From contig NZ_JARGYC010000050.1 of assembly GCF_029168335.1 (NCBI RefSeq), forward strand, positions 1 to 34,236: DNA of 34,236 bases, given 5' to 3'. The stretch comes from Psychromarinibacter sediminicola (GTDB lineage: Bacteria; Pseudomonadota; Alphaproteobacteria; Rhodobacterales; Rhodobacteraceae). Both the position numbers and the translations under genes were made by a program. Shown in pieces: positions 18,545-27,812 of this stretch. Below the pieces are notes generated by a model. The model saw only the letters and a list, made by a program, of their open reading frames with translations, made no database searches and had not been told where the DNA came from. The stretch's first letter is position 1; each line of letters opens with the position of its first letter.

Positions 18545-18558
18545 CTGACGCAGATCAA
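18545..18558 (+). promoter_or_regulatory. Fnr/Dnr-type box upstream of napE
   Basis: CTGACGCAGATCAA matches the TTGAC-N4-ATCAA form with one change. Its centre is 65.5 nt from the proposed napE TTG and 77.5 nt from the divergent regulator's ATG, so it could also control that regulator. Confidence 0.7.
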
Positions 18559-18616
18559 AAACGCAGCCACAAGTTGTGAAAGACTGATGTGAGTCGCAGC
18601 TATCCGGAGGCCAGCC

Positions 18617-18790
18617 TTGTCGTCAGCCCCACCCGAGAATGCCACCGAAACCGCCAGCAAGCGGCACGAGACGCTTGCCTTCCTGTTCCTTGCCTTCGTC
18701 CTGTTTCCGGTGCTCGCCATCGTGCTGGTCGGCGGGTTCGGATTCATCGTCTGGATGCAGCACCTCATGTTCGGCCCGCCGGGGGTGTGA
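18617..18790 (+). CDS. napE: NapE, small membrane protein of the nap operon
   Basis: This 57-aa protein has one membrane helix (about 20-45) and a C-terminal MFGPPG motif typical of NapE, a small protein of unclear function encoded at the start of many nap operons. Its start is a TTG at 18617, chosen because GGAGG at 18606-18610 lies 6 nt upstream and no ATG or GTG in this frame gives a full-length product. Because of its length and start codon it is easily missed by gene finders. Its TGA at 18788-18790 lies just before napF. The Fnr-like box is 65.5 nt upstream, consistent with the other operons. Confidence 0.85.
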   Translation: MSSAPPENATETASKRHETLAFLFLAFVLFPVLAIVLVGGFGFIVWMQHLMFGPPGV

Positions 18791-18795
18791 CCGGC

Positions 18796-19278
18796 ATGGG
18801 GGAAAAGACGGCCGAGGCCCTGCCACGGCGGGCGCTGTTCGGCGGAAATGGAACCGCGGGCGTGATGCCCTGGACCGACCCGCAGCGCATCTTCGAGCGC
18901 TGTACCGGCTGCGGCGCCTGCACGCGCGCCTGCCCCGAGGGGATCGTCACCTCGGGGCGCGGCGGGCACCCCTACATCGAGTTCACCAGCGCTTGCACCT
19001 TCTGCGGCGCCTGCGCCGAGGCCTGCCCCGAGGACGTGTTCGACACCGCCCGCACCCCGCCGATGGCCGCCGTCGCGCGGATCGGCGAGAGCTGTTTCGA
19101 ACCGCTGGGCATCTCGTGCCGCGCCTGCGAGGACGCCTGCCCGGAAATGGCCCTGCGCACCCGTCCGCAGCTTGGCGGCACCGCGCGGGTGGAGGTGTCC
19201 GACGCTGCCTGCACCGGCTGCGGCGCCTGCGTGTCCGTCTGCCCCGTCAACGCCGTGGAGATCGTGCCGAATGCCTGA
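18796..19278 (+). CDS. napF: NapF, iron-sulfur protein for nitrate reductase assembly
   Basis: NapF is a cytoplasmic ferredoxin-like protein that interacts with NapA before export, probably in maturing its cofactors. The 160-aa product has cysteine groups at C36-C46, C67-C77, C108-C115 (with C100) and C139-C149, consistent with three or four [4Fe-4S] sites. The ATG at 18796 was chosen; an in-frame GTG at 18787 overlapping the napE stop is also possible. It overlaps napD at its 3' end. No signal peptide. Confidence 0.92.
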   Translation: MGEKTAEALPRRALFGGNGTAGVMPWTDPQRIFERCTGCGACTRACPEGIVTSGRGGHPYIEFTSACTFCGACAEACPEDVFDTARTPPMAAVARIGESCFEPLGISCRACEDACPEMALRTRPQLGGTARVEVSDAACTGCGACVSVCPVNAVEIVPNA

Positions 19279-19534
19279 ACACCACCTGTCCAGCCTCGTG
19301 GTCCATGCCAAGCCCGACGCGCTCGACGACGTGTCGCGCCGGCTGGAGGACGAGGGCTGCGAGATCCACGCCCGCAGCGAGGCCGGCAAGCTCGTCGTCA
19401 CGCTGGAGGCCCCGCATCAGCGCGAGCTGAGCGACGCGCTGACCCGCATCCAGCTTCTGCCCGGCGTGCTCGCCGCCACGCTGGTCTTTCACCACGTCGA
19501 AGAAGACGAAGAAACCCAGGAGACGCCCGCATGA
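19271..19534 (+). CDS. napD: NapD, NapA Tat-signal chaperone
   Basis: NapD is a small cytoplasmic chaperone that binds the twin-arginine signal of NapA and prevents premature export. The 87-aa product begins [14 protein letters not shown], typical of the family, with a ferredoxin-like alpha/beta fold predicted from size. The ATG is inside the end of napF (8-nt overlap), and its stop overlaps the napA ATG as ATGA. This coupling fits chaperone and client being made together. Confidence 0.92.
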   Translation: MPEHHLSSLVVHAKPDALDDVSRRLEDEGCEIHARSEAGKLVVTLEAPHQRELSDALTRIQLLPGVLAATLVFHHVEEDEETQETPA

Positions 19535-22023
19535 ACCTCACCCGCCGAGACGTCCTGAAATCCCAGGCCATCGCCGCCGCCAGCGCCGCGGCCGGCATCT
19601 CCGCCCCCGCCGCGGCCCAGAACATCGTGACCGAGCGCGAGCGCACGGAACTGCAGTGGAACAAGGCCGCCTGCCGGTTCTGCGGCACCGGCTGCTCGGT
19701 GATGGTGGCCACCCGCAACGGCCGGGTCGTCGCCACCCACGGCGACGCCGAGGCCGAGGTGAACCGCGGGCTCAACTGCGTGAAGGGCTACTTCCTGTCC
19801 AAGATCATGTACGGCGCCGACCGGCTGACCCTGCCGCTGCTGCGCAAGCGCAACGGCGTCTACGACAAGACCGGCGATTTCGAGGAGGTCAGTTGGGACG
19901 AGGCCTTCGACGTGATGGCCGAGAAATTCAAGGCGACCCTGCGCGAGAAGGGGCCGGAGGCCGTGGGCATGTTCGGCTCGGGCCAGTGGACCGTGTGGGA
20001 AGGCTATGCCGCGTCCAAGCTCTACAAGGCCGGCTTCCGCTCGAACAACATCGACCCCAACGCCCGGCACTGCATGGCCTCGGCCGTCGCCGGTTTCATC
20101 CGCACCTTCGGCATCGACGAGCCGATGGGCTGCTATGACGACTTCGAGCATGCCGACGCCTTCGTGCTGTGGGGCGCGAACATGGCCGAGATGCACCCGA
20201 TCCTCTGGACCCGGCTGACCGACCGGCGGCTGTCGGCGCCGCATGTGCGCGTCGCGGTGCTGTCGACCTATCACAACCGCTGCTACGACCTCGCCGACCT
20301 CGAGATGACCTTCACGCCGCAGACGGACCTGGCGCTGCTGAACGCCATCGCGCGGCACATCATCAAGACCGGCAAGGTCAACACCGACTTCGTGGACAAG
20401 CACGTCAACTTCAAGCGCGGCAACCCGGATATCGGCTATGGCCTGCGTCCCGAGCACCCGCTGGAACAGGCGGCCGAGAACCCCGACGCGGCCGGCGGCT
20501 TCACCGACATGACCTTCGAGGAGTTCGAGGAGTTCCTGGAGCCCTACACCTTCGAATACGCCGAGGAGCTGTCGGGCGTGCCCGCGCGGCGGATCGAGGA
20601 GCTGGCCGAGATCTACGCCGATCCCGACACCAAGGTGATGTCGCTCTGGACCATGGGCGTGAACCAGCACACCCGCGGCGTCTGGGTGAACAACATGATC
20701 TACAACGTCCACCTGCTGACCGGCAAGATCGCCGAGCCGGGCAATTCCCCGTTCTCGCTCACCGGCCAGCCCTCGGCCTGTGGCACGGCGCGCGAGGTGG
20801 GCACCTTCGCCCACCGCCTGCCCGCCGACCTGGTGGTCGCGAACCCCGAGCATCGGGCCACGGCCGAGAAGATCTGGAAACTGCCCGAGGGCACCGTGCC
20901 CGGCTGGGTCGGCGCGCATGCCGTGCTGCAGAACCGCAAGCTCAAGGACGGCGAGATCAACGCCTACTGGATCCAGGTGAACAACAACCTGCAGGCGGCG
21001 CCGAACATGCTGGAGGAAACCTATCCCGGCTATCGCAACCCGGAGAACTTCATCGTCGTCTCCGACGCCTATCCCACGGTCACCGCGCAGGCGGCCGACC
21101 TTGTCCTGCCCACCGCCATGTGGGTCGAGAAGGAGGGCGCCTACGGCAACGCCGAACGCCGCACCCAGTTCTGGCACGAACTGGCGCCGGCGCCGGGCGA
21201 GGCACGCTCGGACCTGTGGCAGGTCATGGAGTTCTCCAAGCGGTTCACCACGGATGAGGTCTGGCCCGCCGAGATCCTCGACGCGGCGCCGGAATATCGC
21301 GGCAAGACCCTGTTCGAGGTGCTGTATGCCAACGGCAATGTCGATGCCTACGACGTCGCCGAGACCGAAGAGTACCCGAACCACGAATCCGACCATTTCG
21401 GGTTTTACGTGCAGAAGGGCCTGTTCGAGGAATACGCCCGCTTCGGCCGCGGCCACGCCCACGACCTGGCCGATTTCGACACCTACCATCAGGTGCGCGG
21501 CCTGCGCTGGCCGGTGGTGGACGGGCAGGAGACCAGGTGGCGCTTCCGCGAGGGCTACGATCCTTACGTCACCGAGGGCGCCGGCTGGGACTTCTACGGC
21601 AAGCCCGACGGCCGCGCGAACATCTTCGCCCTGCCCTACGAGCCGCCGGCCGAAAGCCCGGACGACGAGTACCCGTTCTGGCTGGTCACCGGCCGCGTGC
21701 TGGAGCACTGGCACTCCGGATCGATGACCGACCGGGTGCCCGAGCTGCACAAGGCCTACCCCGATGCGATGGTCTACATGCACCCCGAGGACGCCGCGTC
21801 GCTGGGGCTGCACCGCGGCAGCGCCGTCAAGCTCACCTCACGCCGGGGCGACATGCTGACCCGGGTGGAGACGCGCGGGCGCAACCGGGTGCCGCGCGGG
21901 CTGATCTTCGTGCCGTGGTTCGACGCCAACCAGCTGATCAACAAGCTGACGCTGGACGCGACGGACCCGATCTCGAAACAGACCGACTTCAAGAAATGCG
22001 CCTGCAAAGTGGAGGCCGCCTGA
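19531..22023 (+). CDS. napA: Periplasmic nitrate reductase catalytic subunit NapA
   Basis: NapA reduces nitrate to nitrite using Mo-bis-MGD and one [4Fe-4S] cluster. The 830-aa precursor has a Tat signal (TRRDVLK at 4-10, to about residue 29). Cluster cysteines are C48, C51, C55 and C83, and the Mo-ligand cysteine is C181 in ARHCMASAV, which marks Nap rather than serine-ligated enzymes. Length matches the family (about 830 aa). The ATG overlaps napD by ATGA and the stop overlaps napB. Its role may be anaerobic denitrification or disposal of excess reductant; the Fnr-type box favours the first. Confidence 0.97.
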   Translation: MNLTRRDVLKSQAIAAASAAAGISAPAAAQNIVTERERTELQWNKAACRFCGTGCSVMVATRNGRVVATHGDAEAEVNRGLNCVKGYFLSKIMYGADRLTLPLLRKRNGVYDKTGDFEEVSWDEAFDVMAEKFKATLREKGPEAVGMFGSGQWTVWEGYAASKLYKAGFRSNNIDPNARHCMASAVAGFIRTFGIDEPMGCYDDFEHADAFVLWGANMAEMHPILWTRLTDRRLSAPHVRVAVLSTYHNRCYDLADLEMTFTPQTDLALLNAIARHIIKTGKVNTDFVDKHVNFKRGNPDIGYGLRPEHPLEQAAENPDAAGGFTDMTFEEFEEFLEPYTFEYAEELSGVPARRIEELAEIYADPDTKVMSLWTMGVNQHTRGVWVNNMIYNVHLLTGKIAEPGNSPFSLTGQPSACGTAREVGTFAHRLPADLVVANPEHRATAEKIWKLPEGTVPGWVGAHAVLQNRKLKDGEINAYWIQVNNNLQAAPNMLEETYPGYRNPENFIVVSDAYPTVTAQAADLVLPTAMWVEKEGAYGNAERRTQFWHELAPAPGEARSDLWQVMEFSKRFTTDEVWPAEILDAAPEYRGKTLFEVLYANGNVDAYDVAETEEYPNHESDHFGFYVQKGLFEEYARFGRGHAHDLADFDTYHQVRGLRWPVVDGQETRWRFREGYDPYVTEGAGWDFYGKPDGRANIFALPYEPPAESPDDEYPFWLVTGRVLEHWHSGSMTDRVPELHKAYPDAMVYMHPEDAASLGLHRGSAVKLTSRRGDMLTRVETRGRNRVPRGLIFVPWFDANQLINKLTLDATDPISKQTDFKKCACKVEAA

Positions 22024-22475
22024 TGCGATACCTGGGACTGAAGACGCTCGCCGCCGGCTGCCTGATCGCGGGGATCGCCGTGGCGCAGCAGTCGAACATC
22101 TCGACGCTGCGCATGACCGACCCGTTGAACGACGAGATGCCGCCGCCGATGCGGCCGGTGGAGGAAACCGGCCTCCGCCCTGCGCGGAACTACCCCGAGC
22201 AGCCGCCGATCATCCCGCACGACATCGAGGGCTACGAGGTCAGCGCGAACTACAACCGCTGCCTCAGCTGCCACGCCCGCGCCGCGACCCAGCGCAGCCA
22301 GGCGCCGATGGTCTCGGTGACGCATTATATCGACCGGCACGGCCAGGTGCTCGCTTCGGTCTCGCCGCGGCGGTACTTCTGCAACCAGTGCCACGTGCCG
22401 CAGCACCCCGACGTTCCGCTGGTGAACAACACCTTCATCGACATCGACACCCTACTGACGATGCCGGAGGAGTGA
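22023..22475 (+). CDS. napB: NapB, diheme cytochrome c subunit
   Basis: NapB passes electrons from NapC to NapA in the periplasm. The 150-aa product has a Sec signal (to about residue 21) and two heme c motifs, CLSCH at 80-84 and CNQCH at 120-124. Segments such as PPIIPHDI and the C-terminal NNTFIDIDTLL are typical of NapB. The ATG shares a base with the napA stop (TGATG), and napC follows after 6 nt. Confidence 0.95.
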   Translation: MRYLGLKTLAAGCLIAGIAVAQQSNISTLRMTDPLNDEMPPPMRPVEETGLRPARNYPEQPPIIPHDIEGYEVSANYNRCLSCHARAATQRSQAPMVSVTHYIDRHGQVLASVSPRRYFCNQCHVPQHPDVPLVNNTFIDIDTLLTMPEE

Positions 22476-22481
22476 TCCCCC

Positions 22482-23150
22482 ATGTGGCGTTTCATCAAGA
22501 ATCTCTGGACCGCGATGCGCCGGCCCAGCATGCATTTCTCGCTGGGCTTCCTGACGCTCGGCGGCTTCATCTGCGGCATCCTGTTCTGGGGCGGGTTCAA
22601 CACCGCGCTGGAGGCGACGAATACCGAAGCCTTCTGCACCGGCTGTCACGAGATGCGCGTGAACGTCTATGCCGACCTGCAGCAGACGGTGCATTTCACC
22701 AACGCCTCGGGCGTGCGGGCGAAATGCTCCGACTGCCACGTGCCGCATGAATGGACCGACAAGATCGCCCGCAAGATGGCGGCGTCGAAGGAGGTCTATG
22801 GCTGGCTGTTCGGCACCATCGACACGCCGGAGAAATTCGAGGCGCACCGCCTGGAAATGGCCCAGCGCGAATGGGCGCGGTTCGAGGCGAATGACAGCCT
22901 GGAATGCCGCAACTGCCATTCCTTCCCGGCCATGGACTTCTCGCAGCAGAGCCCGCGGGCCGCGGATGCGCACCAGCGCGGGCTGGGCGAGGGCGACGAC
23001 ACCTGCATCGACTGTCACAAGGGCATCGCCCACAGCCTGCCGGACATGTCGGCCGAGACGGCCGCGCACGGGACCGGACCGCTGACGGTGACGCAAGCCG
23101 ACGTGCCGGAACTGGACGCCTATCTCCGGTCGGGGACCGACGGCGACTAG
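22482..23150 (+). CDS. napC: NapC, tetraheme quinol dehydrogenase
   Basis: NapC is a NapC/NirT-family membrane cytochrome that oxidises quinol and reduces NapB. The 222-aa product has an N-terminal membrane anchor (about 19-38) and four CxxCH motifs: CTGCH at 52, CSDCH at 82, CRNCH at 142 and CIDCH at 175. NapG and NapH are absent from the operon, so NapC is the visible quinol route. A putative terminator follows. Confidence 0.95.
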   Translation: MWRFIKNLWTAMRRPSMHFSLGFLTLGGFICGILFWGGFNTALEATNTEAFCTGCHEMRVNVYADLQQTVHFTNASGVRAKCSDCHVPHEWTDKIARKMAASKEVYGWLFGTIDTPEKFEAHRLEMAQREWARFEANDSLECRNCHSFPAMDFSQQSPRAADAHQRGLGEGDDTCIDCHKGIAHSLPDMSAETAAHGTGPLTVTQADVPELDAYLRSGTDGD

Positions 23151-23159
23151 CCCCGCGGG

Positions 23160-23190
23160 CCGCGCGGCTGCCGGCCGCGCGGACCCTTTT
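23160..23190 (+). terminator. Probable terminator of the nap operon
   Basis: CCGCGCGG at 23160-23167 pairs with the same self-complementary sequence at 23175-23182 around a 7-nt loop, followed shortly by TTTT (23187-23190). It starts 10 nt after the napC stop. Confidence 0.6.
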
Positions 23191-23393
23191 GCAGCCCACG
23201 GCGCGCGTGAAGGCCGGCCGCCCGGGAACCGAGACGGCACCGCACCCGGCATCGGCGGAGGGCCACCCAGGCCGGGCCGGTGGAACTTGAATGTCCCGAT
23301 GCGGTCGCGTACCCTTCCGCGACCGAAGCTGGGGCCGACTCCGTCGGGAGCAGGGCAGCCTCTGGCAGGGTCGAGCAGGTTGGGATTCTGGAT

Positions 23394-24176
23394 ATGGCTG
23401 TCTCGATTGTGTGCCCGATGCACAACGAAGCCGAAAACGTCGAACCGCTGGTGCGCGAGATCCGCGAGGCCTGCGCCGCGATCGGCGAATTCGAGGTGAT
23501 CCTCGTCGACGACGGCTCGACCGACGACACCGCCGCGCGGATCGAGCGGATGCAGGGCGAGTTCGATGGGCTCCGCCTGCTGCAGCACCCCGTCGCCGGC
23601 GGCCAGTCGGCCGCGGTGCATAGCGGCGTGTCGGCGGCCCGCGGCGACATCGTCTGCACCCTGGACGGCGATCTGCAGAACCCGCCCTCGGAAATCCCGC
23701 GGCTCGTCGCGCCGTTCCTCGCGCCCGACGCGCCCGCCCGGCTGGGCCTGGTCGCGGGGCAGCGCGCCCGGCGGCGGGACAGCTGGTCGAAACGGGCGGC
23801 CTCGCGCTTTGCCAACGGCCTGCGCAGCCGCATCCTGTCCGACGGCACCCGCGACACCGGCTGCGGGCTCAAGGCGTTCCGCCGCGACGCCTTCCTCGCC
23901 CTGCCCTATTTCAACCACATGCACCGCTTCCTGCCGGCGCTGTTCGCGCGCCACGGCTGGGAGATCGCGCATATCGACGTCGCCCACCGCGCGCGGGGCG
24001 GCGGCGTGTCCAAGTACAACAACCTGCATCGCGCGCTGGTCGGGATTCACGACCTGATCGGCGTGGCGTGGCTGCTGCGCCGCGCCAAGACGGTGCAGCC
24101 CGTGGAACGCTCTGCAGCTGCGCCCGAGGTTGCGCCCAACGCCGCGCCGCAGGAAAAACAGGAGGCCGCCGCGTGA
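23394..24176 (+). CDS. Family 2 glycosyltransferase (polyprenyl-phosphate sugar transferase-like)
   Basis: The 260-aa product is a GT-A glycosyltransferase of the DPM1/ArnC type: VDDGSTDD around D39-D40 binds the nucleotide sugar, and DGDLQNPP at 91-98 is the metal-binding region. No membrane helix is visible, so it likely works at the inner face of the membrane, moving a sugar onto a polyprenyl phosphate. I chose ATG 23394 because the conserved fold starts at AVSIVCPMHNE; an upstream ATG at 23280 adds residues without similarity to the family. It overlaps the next gene by GTGA and is the first of a three-gene module. Confidence 0.85.
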   Translation: MAVSIVCPMHNEAENVEPLVREIREACAAIGEFEVILVDDGSTDDTAARIERMQGEFDGLRLLQHPVAGGQSAAVHSGVSAARGDIVCTLDGDLQNPPSEIPRLVAPFLAPDAPARLGLVAGQRARRRDSWSKRAASRFANGLRSRILSDGTRDTGCGLKAFRRDAFLALPYFNHMHRFLPALFARHGWEIAHIDVAHRARGGGVSKYNNLHRALVGIHDLIGVAWLLRRAKTVQPVERSAAAPEVAPNAAPQEKQEAAA

Positions 24177-24490
24177 TCGACGCCGCGCTCGAATTCTTCA
24201 AGGTCCAGACCCGGGCCGAGCTGATCTGGGTTCTGGTGGGACTGGGCGCGCAGCTCATGTTCTCCATGCGGTTCATCGTCCAGTGGATCGCGTCCGAACG
24301 GGAAAGCCGCTCGGTCGTGCCAGAGCTGTTCTGGTGGCTGTCGATCTCGGGCGGGCTGACGCTCCTGGCCTATGCGATCCACCGGCAGGACCCGGTGTTC
24401 ATCCTCGGGCAATCGCTCGGCGTCGTGATCTATTCCCGGAATCTCTGGCTGATCTATGCAGAAAAGCGCGCCGCGACCCAGACCGGTTGA
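24173..24490 (+). CDS. Lab_N domain small membrane protein
   Basis: The 105-aa product carries the domain named lipid-A biosynthesis N-terminal (Lab_N), with FIVQWIASERESRS, ELFWWLSISGG and FILGQSLGVVIYSRNLWL. It has about three membrane helices. The start is GTG at 24173, overlapping the upstream stop as GTGA. Despite its name, the domain here is free-standing and not attached to LpxB. Lab_N belongs, as I recall, to the MtN3/PQ-loop-like clan, so a transport or flipping role for a lipid-linked sugar is possible but unproven. It overlaps the next gene by 35 nt. Confidence 0.82.
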   Translation: MIDAALEFFKVQTRAELIWVLVGLGAQLMFSMRFIVQWIASERESRSVVPELFWWLSISGGLTLLAYAIHRQDPVFILGQSLGVVIYSRNLWLIYAEKRAATQTG

Positions 24491-25922
24491 CGCCGTCACG
24501 CTGGTCCTGGGCGCGCTTGTCGCGATTACCGCGTATCGGCTGGCCCTGCTGCCGCTGTCGACGGCCGACCTGTTCGTCGACGAGGCGCAGTACTGGCTGT
24601 GGTCGCAGGACCTGGACTGGGGCTACTACTCGAAGCCGCCGCTGATCGCCTGGGTGATCCGGGCCGTCACCGACATCGCCGGCAGCGATGCCGCGCTCTG
24701 GGTCCGCCTGCCCGGCGCCTTCCTGCACGCGGCCACCGCCCTCGTTCTCATGGGGGCCGCGCGCCGCATCGCCGCGCCGGTGCCAGCCGCCATGGTGGCG
24801 CTCGCCTATGCCACGATGCCCTGCGTCGCGCTGGGATCCTTTCTGTTCTCCACCGACACGGTCCTGATGCCGTTCTTCGCCGGCGCCCTCTGGCTCTACC
24901 TCGTGCTGACCGAGCGCCGCTCGCCCTGGGCCGCCGCCGGGCTGGGGCTGTGCCTGGGGCTCGGGATGCTGTCCAAATACGCCGCGATCTACTTCGTCAT
25001 CTGCGCCGGTCTGGCGGCGGTCGCCGTGCCCCGCGCCCGGATCGCCTGGCGCGACGCCGCCATCGCCGCGGCCGTCGCCGCGCTGGTCTTCGCGCCCAAC
25101 GTGATCTGGAACCTGCAGAACGACCTGACGACGCTGTCGCACACCGCCGACAATGTCGAATGGGTGCGCAGCCCGGGTCTCTCCCTGAACTTCGCGGGCA
25201 TGCTGGAATTCCTCGTCTCGCAATTCGCCGTCATGGGACCGGTCCTGTTCGCCGCCTACCTGTGGATCGCGGCCCGGGCGCTGCGCGGCGGCGACTGGCG
25301 GCAGAGGTGGCTCGTCTGGATGTCGGCGCCGATCCTGGTTCTGGTCTGTGCGCAGGCGCTCCTGTCCAAGGCCTACGCGAACTGGGGCGTGACGGCCTAT
25401 GCCGCGGCGCTGCTGCTGGTCGTGCCGGTGCTCTGGCAGCGCGCACGCCGGGTGTTCTGGGCCGCGCTGGCGGTCAACCTGGCCTTCGTCGTCGCCATCC
25501 CGCTGGCCGCCACCCAGACGACGACCTGGACCCTCGGCAGCGCCGAGCGCCTGGTCCTCGCGCGCTACACCGGGCGGACCGATCTGGCGCATCGGGTCTT
25601 CGACATCGCCCGCGCCGAGGGCCTCGACGCCATCGTCGCGACGCATCGCAGCGTGCTGGCCGACCTCACCTATGCCGCGCGCGACACGGGGCTTCGCGTC
25701 TATTCGGCGCCGATCGACGGGCGGCCGCCGCATTACTACGCCCAGCGCCGCACGCTTCCGCTGGACGGCGGCGCCCCGGTCCTCCTGGTCGTGATCCAGG
25801 CCGACGCCCCCGTCTGCGAAAGCGCCGAGTCCGTCGCCCAATGGCAGCCGGGACCGGGCGCCTACCAGGACCGGACCGTCCGCGTCTTCCGGGCGCCCCG
25901 CGCCTGCTGGCGCCCCGCCTGA
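24456..25922 (+). CDS. ArnT/PMT-like membrane glycosyltransferase
   Basis: The 488-aa product is a polytopic membrane protein (roughly 10-12 helices) of the GT39/GT83 (PMT_2/ArnT) type. The first periplasmic loop holds the acidic motif LFVDEAQYW and GYYSKPPLIAW, where the Asp/Glu pair is typical of catalytic acidic residues. Such enzymes transfer a sugar from polyprenyl phosphate to a lipid or protein acceptor on the outer face. The acceptor is unknown; lipid A or another envelope glycan is most likely. It overlaps the Lab_N gene by 35 nt. Confidence 0.85.
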   Translation: MQKSAPRPRPVDAVTLVLGALVAITAYRLALLPLSTADLFVDEAQYWLWSQDLDWGYYSKPPLIAWVIRAVTDIAGSDAALWVRLPGAFLHAATALVLMGAARRIAAPVPAAMVALAYATMPCVALGSFLFSTDTVLMPFFAGALWLYLVLTERRSPWAAAGLGLCLGLGMLSKYAAIYFVICAGLAAVAVPRARIAWRDAAIAAAVAALVFAPNVIWNLQNDLTTLSHTADNVEWVRSPGLSLNFAGMLEFLVSQFAVMGPVLFAAYLWIAARALRGGDWRQRWLVWMSAPILVLVCAQALLSKAYANWGVTAYAAALLLVVPVLWQRARRVFWAALAVNLAFVVAIPLAATQTTTWTLGSAERLVLARYTGRTDLAHRVFDIARAEGLDAIVATHRSVLADLTYAARDTGLRVYSAPIDGRPPHYYAQRRTLPLDGGAPVLLVVIQADAPVCESAESVAQWQPGPGAYQDRTVRVFRAPRACWRPA

Positions 25923-26058
25923 CAGCGGCCGTTCCGCGGGAAACGGTAGACGATGGGCGGCCCTGCGATCCCGGACCACGTGCAGCAGCCTGTCATCCGC
26001 GCCACCGAATACGACAGCTTCCGGTCCGGACGTCAGGCGGCCAATGCGCCCGGTAACC

Positions 26059-26847
26059 TCAGAGCACCGCGGACAGGAACGCCTTCGTGCGCTCTTCCTT
26101 CGGCGAGTCCAGGAGTTTCTCCGGCGGGCCGATCTCGACAACGCGCCCCTCGTCCATGAACACCACCCGGTCGCCGACTTCGCGCGCGAAGCCGATTTCG
26201 TGCGTGACCACGATCAGCGTCATGCTTCCCGATTTCGCCAGGTCCCTCATGACGGACAGCACTTCGCCCACCAGTTCCGGGTCCAGCGCGCTTGTCGGCT
26301 CGTCGAAAAGCATCAGGAACGGCTTCATGGCCAGCGCCCGGGCGATGGCAACACGCTGCTGCTGCCCGCCCGAGAGCTGCGAGGGATAGTGGTTTTCGCG
26401 GCCCTTCAGGCCGACCCGCTCCAGCAATTCCAACCCATGCGCCCTCGCTTCCGCCTTTGGCACGCCCTTGTTCAGAACGGGCGAAAGCGTGATGTTCTGG
26501 AGCGCGGTCATATGCGGGAACAGGTTGAAGTGCTGGAACACCATCCCGATATCGACCCGTTGCTTGCAGGCTTCCCGCTCGCGCATTTCGTGCAGCCGGC
26601 CATTGGCGACACGATACCCGATCAGCGTGTCGTTCACCCAGATTTGCCCCGCATCGATCTCCTCAAGGAAGTTGATGCACCGCAACAGGGTGCTCTTGCC
26701 CGACCCCGACGGCCCGATCACGCAGACGGTTTCGCCACGATCGACGGTCAGATCGATGTCGTATAACACCTGATGGTGGCCGTAGGATTTGTTCACGCCG
26801 TTGATTTCGACGACCGGATTCTGCATCTCTTCACGTTTCTCGGACAT
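26059..26847 (-). CDS. Polar amino-acid ABC transporter ATP-binding protein
   Basis: The 262-aa product has Walker [10 protein letters not shown] at 45-53, the signature LSGGQQQR at 157-164 and Walker B FLMLFDEP at 176-183. It belongs to the GlnQ/HisP-like polar amino-acid uptake family. An internal ATG 7 codons in is an alternative start. It is the last gene of a three-gene operon (binding protein, permease, ATPase) read leftwards. Substrate cannot be told from sequence. Confidence 0.93.
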   Translation of the reverse strand: MSEKREEMQNPVVEINGVNKSYGHHQVLYDIDLTVDRGETVCVIGPSGSGKSTLLRCINFLEEIDAGQIWVNDTLIGYRVANGRLHEMREREACKQRVDIGMVFQHFNLFPHMTALQNITLSPVLNKGVPKAEARAHGLELLERVGLKGRENHYPSQLSGGQQQRVAIARALAMKPFLMLFDEPTSALDPELVGEVLSVMRDLAKSGSMTLIVVTHEIGFAREVGDRVVFMDEGRVVEIGPPEKLLDSPKEERTKAFLSAVL

Positions 26848-26853
26848 GTCGTG

Positions 26854-27723
26854 CTACTTTTCCGCCGTAAATCGCTCGACGAAATGCTGAATGATCGAAC
26901 TGGCCGCGACCACCGCCAGGTACCAGAAGGTGGCGACAAACAGCATCTCGATGGTGCGGTAGTTGACGCCGGAGATCGACTGCGCAACCGTCAGAAGATC
27001 ACCACCGGCAATCACGGCGACCAGCGCCGACATCTTGATCGTGGTGATGAATTCGTTCCCCATCGGAGGCACGATGACCCGCATCGCTTGCGGCAACAGA
27101 ATGTACCGGAGGGTCTGGCGCCCATCCATCCCGAGCGCCATCGCCGCCTGATACTGACCGCGCCCGATGGACAGCAAGCCACCGCGAACGATCTCGCTCA
27201 TATAGGCCGACGCGCACAGGGACAGACCGATGATCGACGCCACGAAAGGCGTGAAGATGCGATTGGTCGGGGCCGAGAAGAACGTGATATCCGTAAAGGG
27301 GATGCCCAGACTGACCTGTTTCATGAACAGCCCGATATTGCCGACCAGGATCAGCAACACGATCAGCGGAATGCCCCGGAACACGAACACATAGCCGAAC
27401 GCCACCGTGCTGAGGACCACGCTTTTCGACATACGCATGACCGCCACGACAACGGCAATCACCGTCGACAGAACGACCGCGATCACCGAGATCTCCAGCG
27501 TGGCCAGCAAGCCCTTCAGAATGGTCGGCGCCAACAGGAAAGACGCGACAACCTCCCAATGAATGAAGGGGTTCGTCGCAAAGGACCAGAAAACCTGTAG
27601 TACCAATAACGCAACAACGACCGAGAGCAGCAAGCGCCCCCAGTGCCGGACCGGCACGACGGCCGCATCGGGATCGATCTGTTCACGGACGTCTTTCGCG
27701 TCCGTGATACTCACATTGGTCAT
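26854..27723 (-). CDS. Polar amino-acid ABC transporter permease
   Basis: The 289-aa permease has a long N-terminal extension (about 1-60) with one hydrophobic segment, then a core with FVFRGIPLIVLLILVG around 113-128. The ATPase-docking EAA-type loop lies near 184-205 (IGRGQYQAAMALGMDG). These are typical of the His/Glu/Gln/Arg/opine permease family (HisM/GlnP). Only one permease gene is present, so it may act as a homodimer. It is 6 nt upstream of the ATPase gene. Confidence 0.92.
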   Translation of the reverse strand: MTNVSITDAKDVREQIDPDAAVVPVRHWGRLLLSVVVALLVLQVFWSFATNPFIHWEVVASFLLAPTILKGLLATLEISVIAVVLSTVIAVVVAVMRMSKSVVLSTVAFGYVFVFRGIPLIVLLILVGNIGLFMKQVSLGIPFTDITFFSAPTNRIFTPFVASIIGLSLCASAYMSEIVRGGLLSIGRGQYQAAMALGMDGRQTLRYILLPQAMRVIVPPMGNEFITTIKMSALVAVIAGGDLLTVAQSISGVNYRTIEMLFVATFWYLAVVAASSIIQHFVERFTAEK

Positions 27724-27780
27724 CGGTTGGCTCCTTCACCGGCTGAGACTGAAGTAAACGCCAGGCCATAGGCGAGGACC

Positions 27781-27800
27781 GGGGCGGCAAAGGCCGCCCC
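27781..27800 (-). other. Hairpin between binding-protein and permease genes
   Basis: GGGGCGGC (27781-27788) and GCCGCCCC (27793-27800) form a perfect 8-bp stem with an AAAG loop, 12 nt after the binding-protein stop. There is no T-run. Hairpins at this place in ABC operons often stabilise or trim the binding-protein message so it is more abundant than the membrane parts; that role is inferred. Confidence 0.6.
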
Positions 27801-27812
27801 GCACGTTCGCGT

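Noticed and set aside
18596-23150. napG and napH genes
   Set aside because: No further ferredoxin or membrane Fe-S gene exists in the operon; napE, F, D, A, B and C fill it completely.
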